Counted from the first letter of the stretch, positions 17,215-25,475 are shown. The stretch: DNA of 64,000 nt from Limnohabitans sp. (GCA_030158125.1 JAOATL010000004.1:186001-250000); one strand, 5' to 3'. The notes: generated from the letters alone by a model not told the origin. Program-made: numbers and translations.

Positions 17215-17922
17215 TTAAACGGACTGGGTTTCTGTTTCGTTTTGCACCTCTTTGCGGCTAGCCCACCAGCCGGTGACCAACACGCCGGTAATTGCCAGGA
17301 CATAGGTGGCGCCTCGGGCAAGGTTGTTGATCAGCTCGCCGCCATCGAACAAGGGGTCAAGCAGTTTTTCGTTGATGATCATTTGCGCAGCAGTGAAGGC
17401 CAATACAGCCGAGCCGACATGAATGATCACGGGCCATTTTTCGACCATGCGAAGCACCACTTTGCTGCCCAGCACCACAATTGGAATGCTGATCAGCAAA
17501 CCCAGAACCACCAAGTCGAAGGAGCCATTGGCCGCGCCTGCAACGCCCAACACATTGTCGACGCCCATGAGTGCGTCGGCCACAATGATGGTTTTCATAG
17601 CGCCCCAGAAAGTGGTCGCACCAACACCTTGGTGTTCATCTTCAGACGTGTCGGAAATGAGCTTGTAGGCGATCCACAAGAGACCCAGTCCACCCACCAG
17701 CATGAGGCCAGGGATTTTAAGGAGCCACACCACGCCAACGGTCATGGCGGAGCGAACAACAATGGCACCGACTGTTCCCCAGACGATGGCTTTATTTTGA
17801 TGTTCAGTTGGGAGGTTGCGCGCAGCAAGCGCGATGACGATGGCGTTGTCGCCAGCTAATACCAAGTCGATGAGAATGATGGCCAGCAAAGCTGACCACC
17901 ATGGCATTGAAAACAATTCCAT
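17215..17922 (-). CDS. TerC family integral membrane protein (YjbE-type, putative Mn2+ exporter)
   Basis: A 235-residue membrane protein with about seven helices. The family signatures LVLAGDNAIVIALAARNLP (first helix, with the conserved Asp-Asn) and ADALMGVDNVLGVAGAA (Asp-Asn again) supply intramembrane metal ligands. TerC/Alx/YjbE proteins export Mn2+ or help load exported metalloenzymes. The GAAGG ribosome-binding site before ATG 17922 lies inside a base-paired leader stem, so translation may be controlled by RNA structure. A hypothetical gene follows. Confidence 0.9.
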   Translation of the reverse strand: MELFSMPWWSALLAIILIDLVLAGDNAIVIALAARNLPTEHQNKAIVWGTVGAIVVRSAMTVGVVWLLKIPGLMLVGGLGLLWIAYKLISDTSEDEHQGVGATTFWGAMKTIIVADALMGVDNVLGVAGAANGSFDLVVLGLLISIPIVVLGSKVVLRMVEKWPVIIHVGSAVLAFTAAQMIINEKLLDPLFDGGELINNLARGATYVLAITGVLVTGWWASRKEVQNETETQSV

Positions 17923-17994
17923 GAGAGACCTTCAATAACGATCCGAACAAGTCACAAGGGATAAATCCAATGTGACACGAGAGATCGAAGGTCT
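17923..17994 (-). promoter_or_regulatory. structured 5' leader of the TerC-family gene, sequesters the RBS
   Basis: Three nested inverted repeats are visible: AGACCTTC (17926-17933) with GAAGGTCT (17987-17994), CGATC (17939-17943) with GATCG (17983-17987), and GTCACA (17951-17956) with TGTGAC (17971-17976). The outer strand nearest the gene carries the GAAGG ribosome-binding site. This is the architecture of a translational switch. I do not see the conserved yybP-ykoY riboswitch core. Confidence 0.5.
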
Positions 17995-18230
17995 TGCTTT
18001 GCTTGTTATGAATCAGTTATATGCCCAACAAACCGAGAGTTCAAAACTCCGTAATGACGATTTGTTGATTTCTTCGTGTTGCCTGCCACTGTTGCAACAA
18101 GCTAAAAACTGACACAAAGAAATTGAGCTACTCCCCAACGATTTGCCGATTAGAAATGAAGTGGGCTGGTTTGCCAACCCACCTTCAAATTAAGCCCAAA
18201 ACCTGTAGGGATATAAATGCCCAGGCGTGG
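17995..18230. other. rest of the 308-bp terC-paaZ intergenic region
   Basis: The gap from 17923 to 18230 holds the terC leader, a small inverted repeat GAGTT-CAA-AACTC at 18037-18049, an AT-rich stretch that probably contains the terC promoter, and the hairpin after paaZ at 18161-18182. No coding sequence is convincing. Confidence 0.5.
18161..18182 (-). terminator. probable terminator of paaZ
   Basis: On the minus strand GTGGGTTGG-CAAA-CCAGCCCAC forms a 9-bp stem with one G-U pair, followed by TTCATTTCT. The T tract is imperfect. Confidence 0.45.
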
Positions 18231-20276
18231 TCAGCCCTTTTTAGCGACCAAGGTCAGAATGTCGTAGCTGGCCACCAACTCTTTGTCTTGGTTGCTCACT
18301 TCCACATCCCAAGCCACCACGCCCTGCCCTTGGCCATTGGCGTCTTTTTTGTTGCGGTCAATTTTGCGCTTGCAGGTTAGGCGCACTTGGATACTGTCAC
18401 CCAAACCCACAGGCTTCACAAATCGCAAAGTGTCCAGGCCATAGTTGGCCAACACGGGTCCGGGTTCGGCCACCACGAACAAACCTGCGGCATCGGACAG
18501 GACCAAGTAGCCGTGGGCAATGCGTTTGCCAAAGGCTGAGGCTTTGGCAGCTTCGTCGTCAAAGTGCATGTAAAACATGTCGCCTGTGAGTTCACCAAAA
18601 GCTTTGACATCTGCTTCGCCTATGACCTTCGTCTGCGTCATCAAAGACTCGCCAATTTGCAATTCTTCGAAGTAACGTTTAAACGGATGTGTGCCGGTTT
18701 CAATGACCTTGGCACCACGCGCATATTCACGTGTGATGGCGGTCAGCATGCTGGGCGAGCCTTGCACCGCAGCACGCTGCATCATGTGTGTCACGGCACG
18801 AATACCGCCCAGTTCTTCGCCACCACCGGCACGACCAGGACCACCGTGCTTCAAGGAAGGCAAAGGTGAACCGTGCCCCGTCGATTCGCCTGCCGACTCT
18901 CGATCGAGCACATGCAAACGACCGTGGCTTGCCGCCAAACGAGGCACCACTTGTGCAGCCACGGCAGGTGACTTGGTGATCAAGGAGCCCACCAAACTGC
19001 CTTTGCCGCGCTTGGCCAACGCCATGGCCTCTTCCATGGTGTCGTAGGGCATGAGCGTGCTGACTGGCCCAAAAGCTTCAATGTCGTGAACACTGTCGGT
19101 GCTCATGGGTTTTTGGCACAACAGCAAAGTCGGTTGGAAGAAAGCGCCATTGGCAACCCCCTCGCCCACCAAGCTGAAATTGATCTCACCACCGCACACC
19201 AACTCGGCACTTTGGCGCAGCAAGGCCACACGCTCGGCCACGTCCGTTTGTTGGGACTTAGAAGCCAATGCACCCATCTTCACGCCCTCAACAGAAGGAT
19301 CACCGACCACCACTTTGGCAAGGCGGGCTTTGATTTTTTCAGCCACGGCATCCAAGTGTTTGCGAGGCACGATGGCGCGGCGAATGGCCGTGCATTTCTG
19401 GCCGGCTTTGACGGTCATTTCACGCACCACTTCTTTGACGAACAAATCGAACTCTTCATCATCGGGTGTGACGTCGTCGGCCAAGATGGCACAGTTCAAA
19501 GAGTCAGCTTCGGCATTGAAAGGAATGCTGTTGCGAACCAGATTGGCGTTCACGCGCAATTTGGCGGCGGTATCGGCTGAGCCCGTAAAAGTGACCACAT
19601 CGGCCACATCCAAGCGGTCGAGCAAATCCCCGGTGCTGCCAATGACCAATTGCAACGCACCCTTGGGCAAGATGCCTGATTGATCAATCATGCGAACCAA
19701 AGCTTCTGTGAGGTAACTTGTGGCTGTGGCAGGCTTGCCAATGCAAGGCATGCCTGCCAAAAAGGTGGGCGCGAATTTTTCCAGCAAGCCCCAGACAGGG
19801 AAATTGAAGGCATTGATGTGCACAGCGACACCACCACGCGGCACCAAGATGTGGGTGCCGGCAAAGGTGTTCTTTTTACCCAAGGAAGCGACGGGACCTT
19901 CGTGAATCAAATTGCCACTGGGCAATTCGCTGGCCGCCATACCGGCGTAAGCAAACAAGGTTCCTGTACCGCCCTCAATGTCGACCCAAGAATCAATGCG
20001 CGTAGCGCCTGTGTGGGCAGAAATGGCATACAACTCTTCTTTGCGCTCACCCAAATACTTGGCCAATGCGCGCAGCGCGGCAGCGCGTTGCTGAAAGTCC
20101 ATGGCTAACATGCCCTGCAGGCCCGTGGTACGGCCATACTGAAGGGCTTCCGCAAAATCAAGGCTTTCGGCATGCGCGAAGGCCACTTCTTGGCCATTGA
20201 TCGCGCTGTGAAGGGCCTGAGCCGCTTGATGACCGACCCAGCGGCCGGCGACAAAACTTTGGAGAACGGTGGTCAT
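18231..20276 (-). CDS. paaZ: bifunctional PaaZ: oxepin-CoA hydrolase / semialdehyde dehydrogenase
   Basis: A 681-residue fusion. The N-terminal aldehyde dehydrogenase domain (about 1-515) has NAFNFPVWGLLEKFAP, the nucleotide loop FTGSADTA and the catalytic cysteine in KAGQKCTAIRRA. The C-terminal MaoC/hotdog hydratase domain (about 535-675) has the Asp/His pair in TGDMFYMHFDDE. In phenylacetate degradation PaaZ opens the oxepin-CoA ring and oxidises the resulting semialdehyde. No other paa gene lies in this window, so it is either a detached paa gene or serves a related CoA-dependent ring cleavage. A 15-bp inverted repeat lies upstream of its start. Confidence 0.93.
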   Translation of the reverse strand: MTTVLQSFVAGRWVGHQAAQALHSAINGQEVAFAHAESLDFAEALQYGRTTGLQGMLAMDFQQRAAALRALAKYLGERKEELYAISAHTGATRIDSWVDIEGGTGTLFAYAGMAASELPSGNLIHEGPVASLGKKNTFAGTHILVPRGGVAVHINAFNFPVWGLLEKFAPTFLAGMPCIGKPATATSYLTEALVRMIDQSGILPKGALQLVIGSTGDLLDRLDVADVVTFTGSADTAAKLRVNANLVRNSIPFNAEADSLNCAILADDVTPDDEEFDLFVKEVVREMTVKAGQKCTAIRRAIVPRKHLDAVAEKIKARLAKVVVGDPSVEGVKMGALASKSQQTDVAERVALLRQSAELVCGGEINFSLVGEGVANGAFFQPTLLLCQKPMSTDSVHDIEAFGPVSTLMPYDTMEEAMALAKRGKGSLVGSLITKSPAVAAQVVPRLAASHGRLHVLDRESAGESTGHGSPLPSLKHGGPGRAGGGEELGGIRAVTHMMQRAAVQGSPSMLTAITREYARGAKVIETGTHPFKRYFEELQIGESLMTQTKVIGEADVKAFGELTGDMFYMHFDDEAAKASAFGKRIAHGYLVLSDAAGLFVVAEPGPVLANYGLDTLRFVKPVGLGDSIQVRLTCKRKIDRNKKDANGQGQGVVAWDVEVSNQDKELVASYDILTLVAKKG

Positions 20277-20306
20277 AAGAGGTGCGCTCTAAGGCGGTGG
20301 GTCAAT

Positions 20307-20385
20307 AGATGGAAACATGCAGTAGGAAACCAACAAGGCAATTAACCAACCGCACGGACTGGAAATATTATGCATGTTTCCATCT
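20307..20385. repeat. 15-bp perfect inverted repeat upstream of paaZ
   Basis: AGATGGAAACATGCA (20307-20321) is the exact reverse complement of TGCATGTTTCCATCT (20371-20385), separated by 49 bases. It lies between the dioxygenase beta-subunit gene and paaZ. It could be two facing operator sites, a large hairpin or a tiny transposon-like remnant. Confidence 0.85.
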
Positions 20386-20430
20386 TTTAAGGCGACCCCC
20401 TCTTGTGCGGGTTAACCCTTAATTCCCTGT

Positions 20431-21276
20431 TCATTCCACAGAGAATGCCATCAAGCCTGTTGCTGTGTTGGAGATAGGGATGTGATAGTTGCGGTGCACT
20501 TCACGAACACGGCCAGATGCGCTGGTCAACGCGGCGCGCATGGCCAACCACATCAAGAGTTCCACGCCCTGAGTGCCAGTTTTCTCAACCAACGCCAATG
20601 TATTGAATTGCGTGGCCCATTCAGGATTGCTGGCCAAGCTGTCCATGAACTCCAAATCAAAGGCCTTGTTGATAAAGCCCGCACGCTCGCCATCTAGCTG
20701 ATGGCTTAAGCCACCCGAGGCGACAACCGCCACCTTTTGAGCAGAAGGCCACAGCGCAATAGCGTCCCCGACGGCTTTGCCCAAGGCATACACCCGCTTG
20801 GCCGATGGCAAAGGAAACTGAACCGTGTTGATGCAAATCGGCACCACTTGTATCGGACAGGGTCCCTCAGGCCAAAACAACTTCAAGGGCAAAGTGCAAG
20901 CATGGTCCACCAGCATTTCTTGGCAAGTGGTGACATCAAAGTCCATGGCCACCAGGTGATTGATCAAATGCCATGACAAATTCGTGTTGCCTTGGAAAGG
21001 TGGCGAGGTTGGAATGCCCCAGCCTTCATCGGCATTGCTGTATTCGGGGGCAGCGCCCACTGCAAACGTTGGCATTTTGTCCAAGAAGAAATTCAGTCCA
21101 TGGTCGTTGTAGAACATCACCACAACATCAGGCCTCACATCTTGCAGCCAGTTTTGCACTGGCGCAAAACCGTCAAAAAAAGGCTTCCAGTAAGGCTCTT
21201 GTTGAAGACCTTTGTGAATTGCACCGCCAATGGCGGGAATGTGGGATGTGGCCAAGCCACCGATGAGTTTTGCCAT
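20431..21276 (-). CDS. class III extradiol dioxygenase, beta (catalytic) subunit, LigB-like paralogue
   Basis: A 281-residue LigB-fold enzyme. The Fe(II) ligands expected from LigB are His12 (TSHIPAIGG), His59 (YNDHG) and Glu239, and the catalytic base is His192 (GGLSHQL). It is a paralogue of the pmdB product encoded 10 kb away, sharing QEPYW and ADEGWG, but differing in the substrate loop around residues 60-150. It lies next to its own alpha subunit and a LysR gene, outside the pmd operon. The substrate may be protocatechuate, gallate, 3-O-methylgallate or another catechol; the sequence alone does not decide. Confidence 0.85.
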   Translation of the reverse strand: MAKLIGGLATSHIPAIGGAIHKGLQQEPYWKPFFDGFAPVQNWLQDVRPDVVVMFYNDHGLNFFLDKMPTFAVGAAPEYSNADEGWGIPTSPPFQGNTNLSWHLINHLVAMDFDVTTCQEMLVDHACTLPLKLFWPEGPCPIQVVPICINTVQFPLPSAKRVYALGKAVGDAIALWPSAQKVAVVASGGLSHQLDGERAGFINKAFDLEFMDSLASNPEWATQFNTLALVEKTGTQGVELLMWLAMRAALTSASGRVREVHRNYHIPISNTATGLMAFSVE

Positions 21277-21301
21277 GTTGTTTCGCTCAATGTCGTGTGA
21301 T

Positions 21302-21637
21302 TTAAGAATTGGCGGCAGCGCGCAATTTGGCTTGAAACGCTTCTTTGGTCATGCCCGTTTGCTGAGCACCAATGTCTTGCATGTCCAAACCAAAGATGCC
21401 CGCAAACTTTGCCAAGTAATAAGCGTTGCCGCCAGCTTTGATGAGTTGCAAAACTTGCTTTGAGCGGATGGCATCGGCCTGTTCCATCGTCAGCGCAAAT
21501 TTGAACATGTAGGCTTCAGGGTCATCGACAAACGCTTTTCTGTTTTCAGCTGAGTTGAAAGAAAAGCACATCTTGTTCAGTGCATAGCCCTTTTGGGCTT
21601 GCTCTCCATCAAAGGGGGTGGTTCCAGGGATGGCCAT
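21302..21637 (-). CDS. extradiol dioxygenase alpha subunit, LigA-like paralogue
   Basis: A 111-residue LigA-domain protein starting MAIPGTTPFDGEQAQKGYAL, parallel to the pmdA product (VPGTIIFDAEQSRKGYW). It contains the helical cap residues AGGNAYYLAKFAGIFG and the QTGMTKEAF motif. The alpha subunit covers the active site of the beta subunit. It is about 35 residues shorter than PmdA at the C-terminus. AAAGGA precedes the ATG. The beta-subunit gene follows after 25 bases, and a LysR gene diverges upstream. Confidence 0.85.
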   Translation of the reverse strand: MAIPGTTPFDGEQAQKGYALNKMCFSFNSAENRKAFVDDPEAYMFKFALTMEQADAIRSKQVLQLIKAGGNAYYLAKFAGIFGLDMQDIGAQQTGMTKEAFQAKLRAAANS

Positions 21638-21735
21638 GTCCGAGTCCTTTCAGTTGCATGTGGTTCTTTGGCGGCACTCAACGCATAGCGCCAATCTGCA
21701 AGCAGTATGCAATTTTTATCGCATCGAATAAACAC

Positions 21736-21747
21736 ATGATTTATCAT
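21736..21747. promoter_or_regulatory. candidate LysR operator
   Basis: ATGAT-TT-ATCAT is a perfect palindrome 8 bases before the LysR start and about 100 bases before the dioxygenase alpha start. A related ATCATGAAT copy overlaps the LysR start codon. Confidence 0.4.
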
Positions 21748-21754
21748 CAGTATC

Positions 21755-22654
21755 ATGAATAAATTCGATTGGTTAGATCTTGACGCAAAGTTATTGAAGT
21801 TGTTGGTCACGGTGGTCGACACCGGGTCGGTCACACAAGCGGCGCATCAATTGGGTGTCACCCAATCGGCTGTCAGTCATTTGCTTGAAAAACTGCGTGC
21901 CATCACAGGTGATCCTCTGTTTGTGAAATCGGGGCGCGGTATTGCCGCGACAGCGCAGGCAGAAGCCCTGGCCGTCAGGGCACGCAGTCTGTTGGGGGAA
22001 CTTGAAAGATTTGCACATTCGGAGAGTTTTGATCCGGCTCGCTGGCGCGCGCAAGTGACCATCGCTGCAAACGATTTTCAAAGGGAATTGCTGCTGCCAG
22101 CATTAATGCACAAGCTCAGAATTCAAGCCCCCCTGCTGACGCTGCGCGTCATTCCTTCTGATATTCCAAGCCTCGAGATGCTGCGACAAGAACATTGCCA
22201 ACTGGTGATCAGCCCTCGCCCGCCTGAAGCCACTGATGTCATGCAAAAGCGCTTGTTTGTAGATCGCTATCGGGTTTACTACGATGCCCATACACGACAA
22301 GCACCCATGAAAAAAACAGACTATCTGGGCGCTTCGCATGCCACTGTGATGTACAGCCCCCAGCGTGCCCTCGATCTGGACCAGCATTTGGAACGCCAGG
22401 GTGTTCATCGACAATTTCAAATCATGGTGCCCGGATTTTCAGCACTGCCCGCTTTTTTGCGTGGCACCGATTTGCTGATCACTGCACCCAGCATGTTGTC
22501 ACACTCTTTGTTGCAAGAATTTGCAAACTGTGACGTGCCTGTGCCGTGTCCCAGCATGCCCATGTTCATGGTCTGGCACTTAAGGTACCAAAGCGATCCC
22601 GCGCACAAGTGGCTGCGGCACCAAGTGGAAACTTCACTAAACCGAAACCCCTGA
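21755..22654 (+). CDS. LysR family transcriptional regulator
   Basis: A 299-residue LTTR. The N-terminal winged helix (about residues 10-70) has GSVTQAAHQLGVTQSAVSHLLEKL, cut here to TQAAHQLGVTQSAVSHLLE, and the C-terminal effector domain follows. The start sequence MNKFDWLDLDAKLLKLLVTV resembles NodD/LinR-like LTTRs of aromatic catabolism. It is divergent from the LigA/LigB-like pair, which it probably activates in response to an aromatic substrate. The ATG is directly preceded by a palindrome, suggesting autoregulation. Confidence 0.9.
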   Translation: MNKFDWLDLDAKLLKLLVTVVDTGSVTQAAHQLGVTQSAVSHLLEKLRAITGDPLFVKSGRGIAATAQAEALAVRARSLLGELERFAHSESFDPARWRAQVTIAANDFQRELLLPALMHKLRIQAPLLTLRVIPSDIPSLEMLRQEHCQLVISPRPPEATDVMQKRLFVDRYRVYYDAHTRQAPMKKTDYLGASHATVMYSPQRALDLDQHLERQGVHRQFQIMVPGFSALPAFLRGTDLLITAPSMLSHSLLQEFANCDVPVPCPSMPMFMVWHLRYQSDPAHKWLRHQVETSLNRNP

Positions 22655-22671
22655 ATTTACGCAAGACTGAG

Positions 22672-23673
22672 TTAAAAAACTTCGGTATCGACCTCTGAAT
22701 TGGCCTGCGCGTTGTAGCGACTGCCCATCACGGTGCGTTCGTTGATCAGCGCTTCGAGCTTGGTCATCAACTCAGCAGTCAGTCCTATATTTGCAGCCCC
22801 TAAGTCGTCGCGCAAGTGGTGTTCGCTGGTGGTACCTGGAATTGGAATGATGTGCGGTGCTTTGTGCAACAGCCACGCGAGTGCGAGTTGGGCCGGCGAA
22901 CAAGCGGCCTCGTTGGCCAATTGCAGGTAGGGTGCAAAGAGTTTGAAATTGGCAGCGTAGTTCTCTGCTGTGAACCGTGGCATGGATTTTCGAATGTCTT
23001 TGGCATCCAACGACTGAATATTGAGTGGGCCACACAAAAAGCCTCGGGCTACGGGACTGAAGGCCACAAAGGTGGTGCCCAATTCTTCGCAGGCTTTTAG
23101 CACGGCAATTTCGGGGTTGCGAGTCCACAAAGAATATTCAGTTTGCACCGCAGTAATGGGATGCACGGCATGGGCTTTGCGCAAGGTACTGGCGGAGACT
23201 TCAGACAAACCAATGCTTTGAATTTTGCCTTGACGGATCAGGTCACTGAGCGCGCCGACGCTGTCTTCAATTGGCACTTTTTTGTCCCAACGATGCAGAT
23301 AGTACAAGTCAATCACATCAGTTTGCAGACGCTTGAGTGCGTCCTCGCAGGTTTTGCGAATGGTTTCAGGACGACCGTCAATGACGCGCACCAATTTACC
23401 GTCGCCATTCACATCAACACCGGTCATGCCGCATTTGCTCGCCAAGGTGAATTTTTGTCGGTGTGATTTGAGTACCTTGCCCACCAGGGTTTCGTTGGCC
23501 CCAAAACCATACAGCGCAGCGGTGTCAAAAAATGTCACCCCTTCATCCAGTGCTGTGAGCAATACTTTTTCTGCTTGCGCTTCTGAGACCGGCGCACCGT
23601 AAGCATGGCTTAAATTCATGCATCCCAAGCCAATTTCACTGACTTGGAATTGACCGAGTTTTCTATTTTTCAT
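22672..23673 (-). CDS. aldo/keto reductase
   Basis: A 333-residue NADPH-dependent TIM-barrel oxidoreductase. The catalytic tetrad is visible: Asp in FFDTAALYG, its Tyr, Lys in ASKCG, and His in YYLHRWD. The cofactor motif IPIPGTTSEHHL is near the C-terminus. The start at 23673 (MKNRKLGQF) overlaps the stop of the upstream TIM-barrel gene in ATGA, so it is translationally coupled to the quinate-type operon. An opening to 23748 would add 25 unlikely residues. The physiological substrate is unknown. Confidence 0.9.
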   Translation of the reverse strand: MKNRKLGQFQVSEIGLGCMNLSHAYGAPVSEAQAEKVLLTALDEGVTFFDTAALYGFGANETLVGKVLKSHRQKFTLASKCGMTGVDVNGDGKLVRVIDGRPETIRKTCEDALKRLQTDVIDLYYLHRWDKKVPIEDSVGALSDLIRQGKIQSIGLSEVSASTLRKAHAVHPITAVQTEYSLWTRNPEIAVLKACEELGTTFVAFSPVARGFLCGPLNIQSLDAKDIRKSMPRFTAENYAANFKLFAPYLQLANEAACSPAQLALAWLLHKAPHIIPIPGTTSEHHLRDDLGAANIGLTAELMTKLEALINERTVMGSRYNAQANSEVDTEVF

Positions 23674-24563
23674 TTGCTCACCTTCTGTGAAGATTGCGCC
23701 CAATCGGGCAACGGGGCTGATCGGTGCAAAACATCTTGATGCAACCACGTGGCGCTTTTGCGCGCACGTTCCGCCACAGTCTCCAAAGGCAATTGTTGAT
23801 AGTCATCATTGAACACTTCAAAGCTGTAATCACCTCGGTAGCCAATGCGCTCTAAGCGCAACACCAAATCGGACAATTGGTCGCTGTGAACGCCTTCACC
23901 GGGGAACACACGGAATGTTCGGGCGGTGGTCATGCGCTCTTCAAAGGATGGCGTTTCGTTCCACATGAAGTCTGACAACTGTGCCAAGTAAATGCGATCG
24001 GGGTCAATGTCTTCAATGGCATCAAGCGGCGTCTTGGCCGCAAAAATGTGAAAGGAGTCAATGCCAATGCCCAAGTTAGGGCAATCGGCACGGCAAACAA
24101 CATCCCAGCTGGTGGTGAATTCATTCACTGTACGGCCCCAAGACAAGCCCTCGTAGGCGACCTTGATGCCCAATGGAATGGCCATCATGGCCAGCTTCTT
24201 CAAGTCTTTTGCAATCAGATCGAGATCGTCTGTGGCATGCCGCGAAGTAGACGAGCAGGCCAGCAACACTTTGCTACCAGTTGCCGCGCACATTTCCAGC
24301 ATGGACTTGGCAATGTCAACTTTGTAGCTGTGCAAATGCCCAGACAAACCTTCAAAGTCTCGCAGCACCTGAAAACCAGTGGGACGCAAGCCACTGTCTT
24401 GTACCGCTTTGACTGCCGCTTTGACACCACCAGGATGGCTCACCAAATCACGCGCCATGAGCATGACCTGGGAGAAGCCCACACTTTTCATGGCCTCTAA
24501 TTTGGCCTCAAGTGGCCCCGCCATGGTGATGGTGTCCATGCCATATCCGTCGAGCATATTCAT
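23670..24563 (-). CDS. TIM-barrel 3-dehydroshikimate dehydratase-like protein (N-terminal half of QuiC1 type)
   Basis: A 297-residue sugar-phosphate-isomerase/epimerase-like barrel. Expected metal ligands are Glu138 (AYEGLSWG), Asp169 (GIDSFH), Gln195 (LAQLSD) and Glu249 (FEVFND). The sequence opening (ATITMAG-like DTITMAGPLEAKLEA) and SHPGG/GFQVLRDFEGL fit the N-terminal domain of bacterial QuiC1, which converts 3-dehydroshikimate to protocatechuate. In QuiC1 this domain is fused to an HPPD-like domain; here that domain is encoded by the next gene upstream, 9 bases away. This makes protocatechuate for the pmd operon, if the assignment is right. Confidence 0.75.
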   Translation of the reverse strand: MNMLDGYGMDTITMAGPLEAKLEAMKSVGFSQVMLMARDLVSHPGGVKAAVKAVQDSGLRPTGFQVLRDFEGLSGHLHSYKVDIAKSMLEMCAATGSKVLLACSSTSRHATDDLDLIAKDLKKLAMMAIPLGIKVAYEGLSWGRTVNEFTTSWDVVCRADCPNLGIGIDSFHIFAAKTPLDAIEDIDPDRIYLAQLSDFMWNETPSFEERMTTARTFRVFPGEGVHSDQLSDLVLRLERIGYRGDYSFEVFNDDYQQLPLETVAERARKSATWLHQDVLHRSAPLPDWAQSSQKVSK

Positions 24564-24572
24564 GGCGAGTCC

Positions 24573-25466
24573 TTAGGTAGTTTGATGAACCAGCTCAAAT
24601 GACACAGAGCCAAGCGCACTGCGCGTGAGGGCACCTCGGTCTTCGGGATGAAGTTCTTTGGACTCTACAAATTCAACGCCATTGGCCTTGAGTGTTTTAA
24701 CGGCTTGCGCCACATCCTTCACGCCAAATCCAATGCGTTTCAAAGATTCGGGGGCATCGTCCCCTTCCATCCAAGGATCGGGTTCGATCAACTGCCAGAG
24801 GAACTGACCGCAAGGGCTCTTCATCAATTTGCCTTTGGGCAAAATCCCAAAGCGCTCTTCGTCAGGAATGAAGCTGAAGTCAAACATGTGTTCGTAATAA
24901 GCCAGCCAATCTTCGCTGCGTGCGGCACCAATGTACTGCACCACGCCAAAGTAGCTCATGTCTTCAACCGCTGCGGGGTGTTGATCAACGGTAGGTATGG
25001 GTTTGAAGTCAATGTCATAGATTGAAAACTCTTGCCATCGATCGACAAAATAATAGCGCGTGCCACCAGGGCCGTGAATGGCGGGAATGTGCAGCTCCAT
25101 GGCTTGAGCTTGACTGGCCACAGACCAAGCCCCCAAATCAATGCAACGCGTGTGAGCTTTGAGCGCATCTTGCACACGAAATGCCACGGCTGAAATTTCA
25201 GCTTGACCATCGGCTGTGGCACTCACGCGCGCATCGTCAGGATTTGCGTTGACCACCAAGTTCATGCCGCCTTGTCGATACAAGGTCACTTCGCGAGAGC
25301 GATGTCGCGCAATGGGCCGAAAACCCATGGACTCTAAAACCTGCCCCAAAGCTTGGGGGCGATTGGTGGCATATTCAATGAACTCAATGCCTTGAATGCC
25401 CAAACGGTTGGGCATTTCTGGCACAGCTTCTCTGTCTGTGGTACGTAGATTCATGGCTGACTCCAA
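24573..25466 (-). CDS. HPPD-like VOC protein (C-terminal half of QuiC1 type)
   Basis: A 297-residue protein of the 4-hydroxyphenylpyruvate dioxygenase family, with two VOC modules. Recognisable parts are RLGIQGIEFIEYATNRPQAL (cut here to GIQGIEFIEYATNRPQAL), HRSREVTLYRQGGMNLVVN and FIPDEERFGILPKGKLM. HPPD enzymes have a His at the start of the second module; here the segment reads EDMSYFGVVQYIG with no His, so oxygenase activity is doubtful. The domain matches the C-terminal part of QuiC1. The first codon could be at 25466 or at a Met five codons later. It is the second gene of the aroE-like operon. Confidence 0.75.
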   Translation of the reverse strand: MESAMNLRTTDREAVPEMPNRLGIQGIEFIEYATNRPQALGQVLESMGFRPIARHRSREVTLYRQGGMNLVVNANPDDARVSATADGQAEISAVAFRVQDALKAHTRCIDLGAWSVASQAQAMELHIPAIHGPGGTRYYFVDRWQEFSIYDIDFKPIPTVDQHPAAVEDMSYFGVVQYIGAARSEDWLAYYEHMFDFSFIPDEERFGILPKGKLMKSPCGQFLWQLIEPDPWMEGDDAPESLKRIGFGVKDVAQAVKTLKANGVEFVESKELHPEDRGALTRSALGSVSFELVHQTT

Positions 25467-25475
25467 TCAAAATTT

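Noticed and set aside
17242-17859. 205-residue plus-strand frame
   Set aside because: Antisense to the TerC-family gene, which has conserved intramembrane motifs.
17923-18060. yybP-ykoY manganese riboswitch before the TerC-family gene
   Set aside because: The conserved purine-rich loops of that class were not found; only nested stems around the ribosome-binding site are seen, so it is reported as an unclassified leader.
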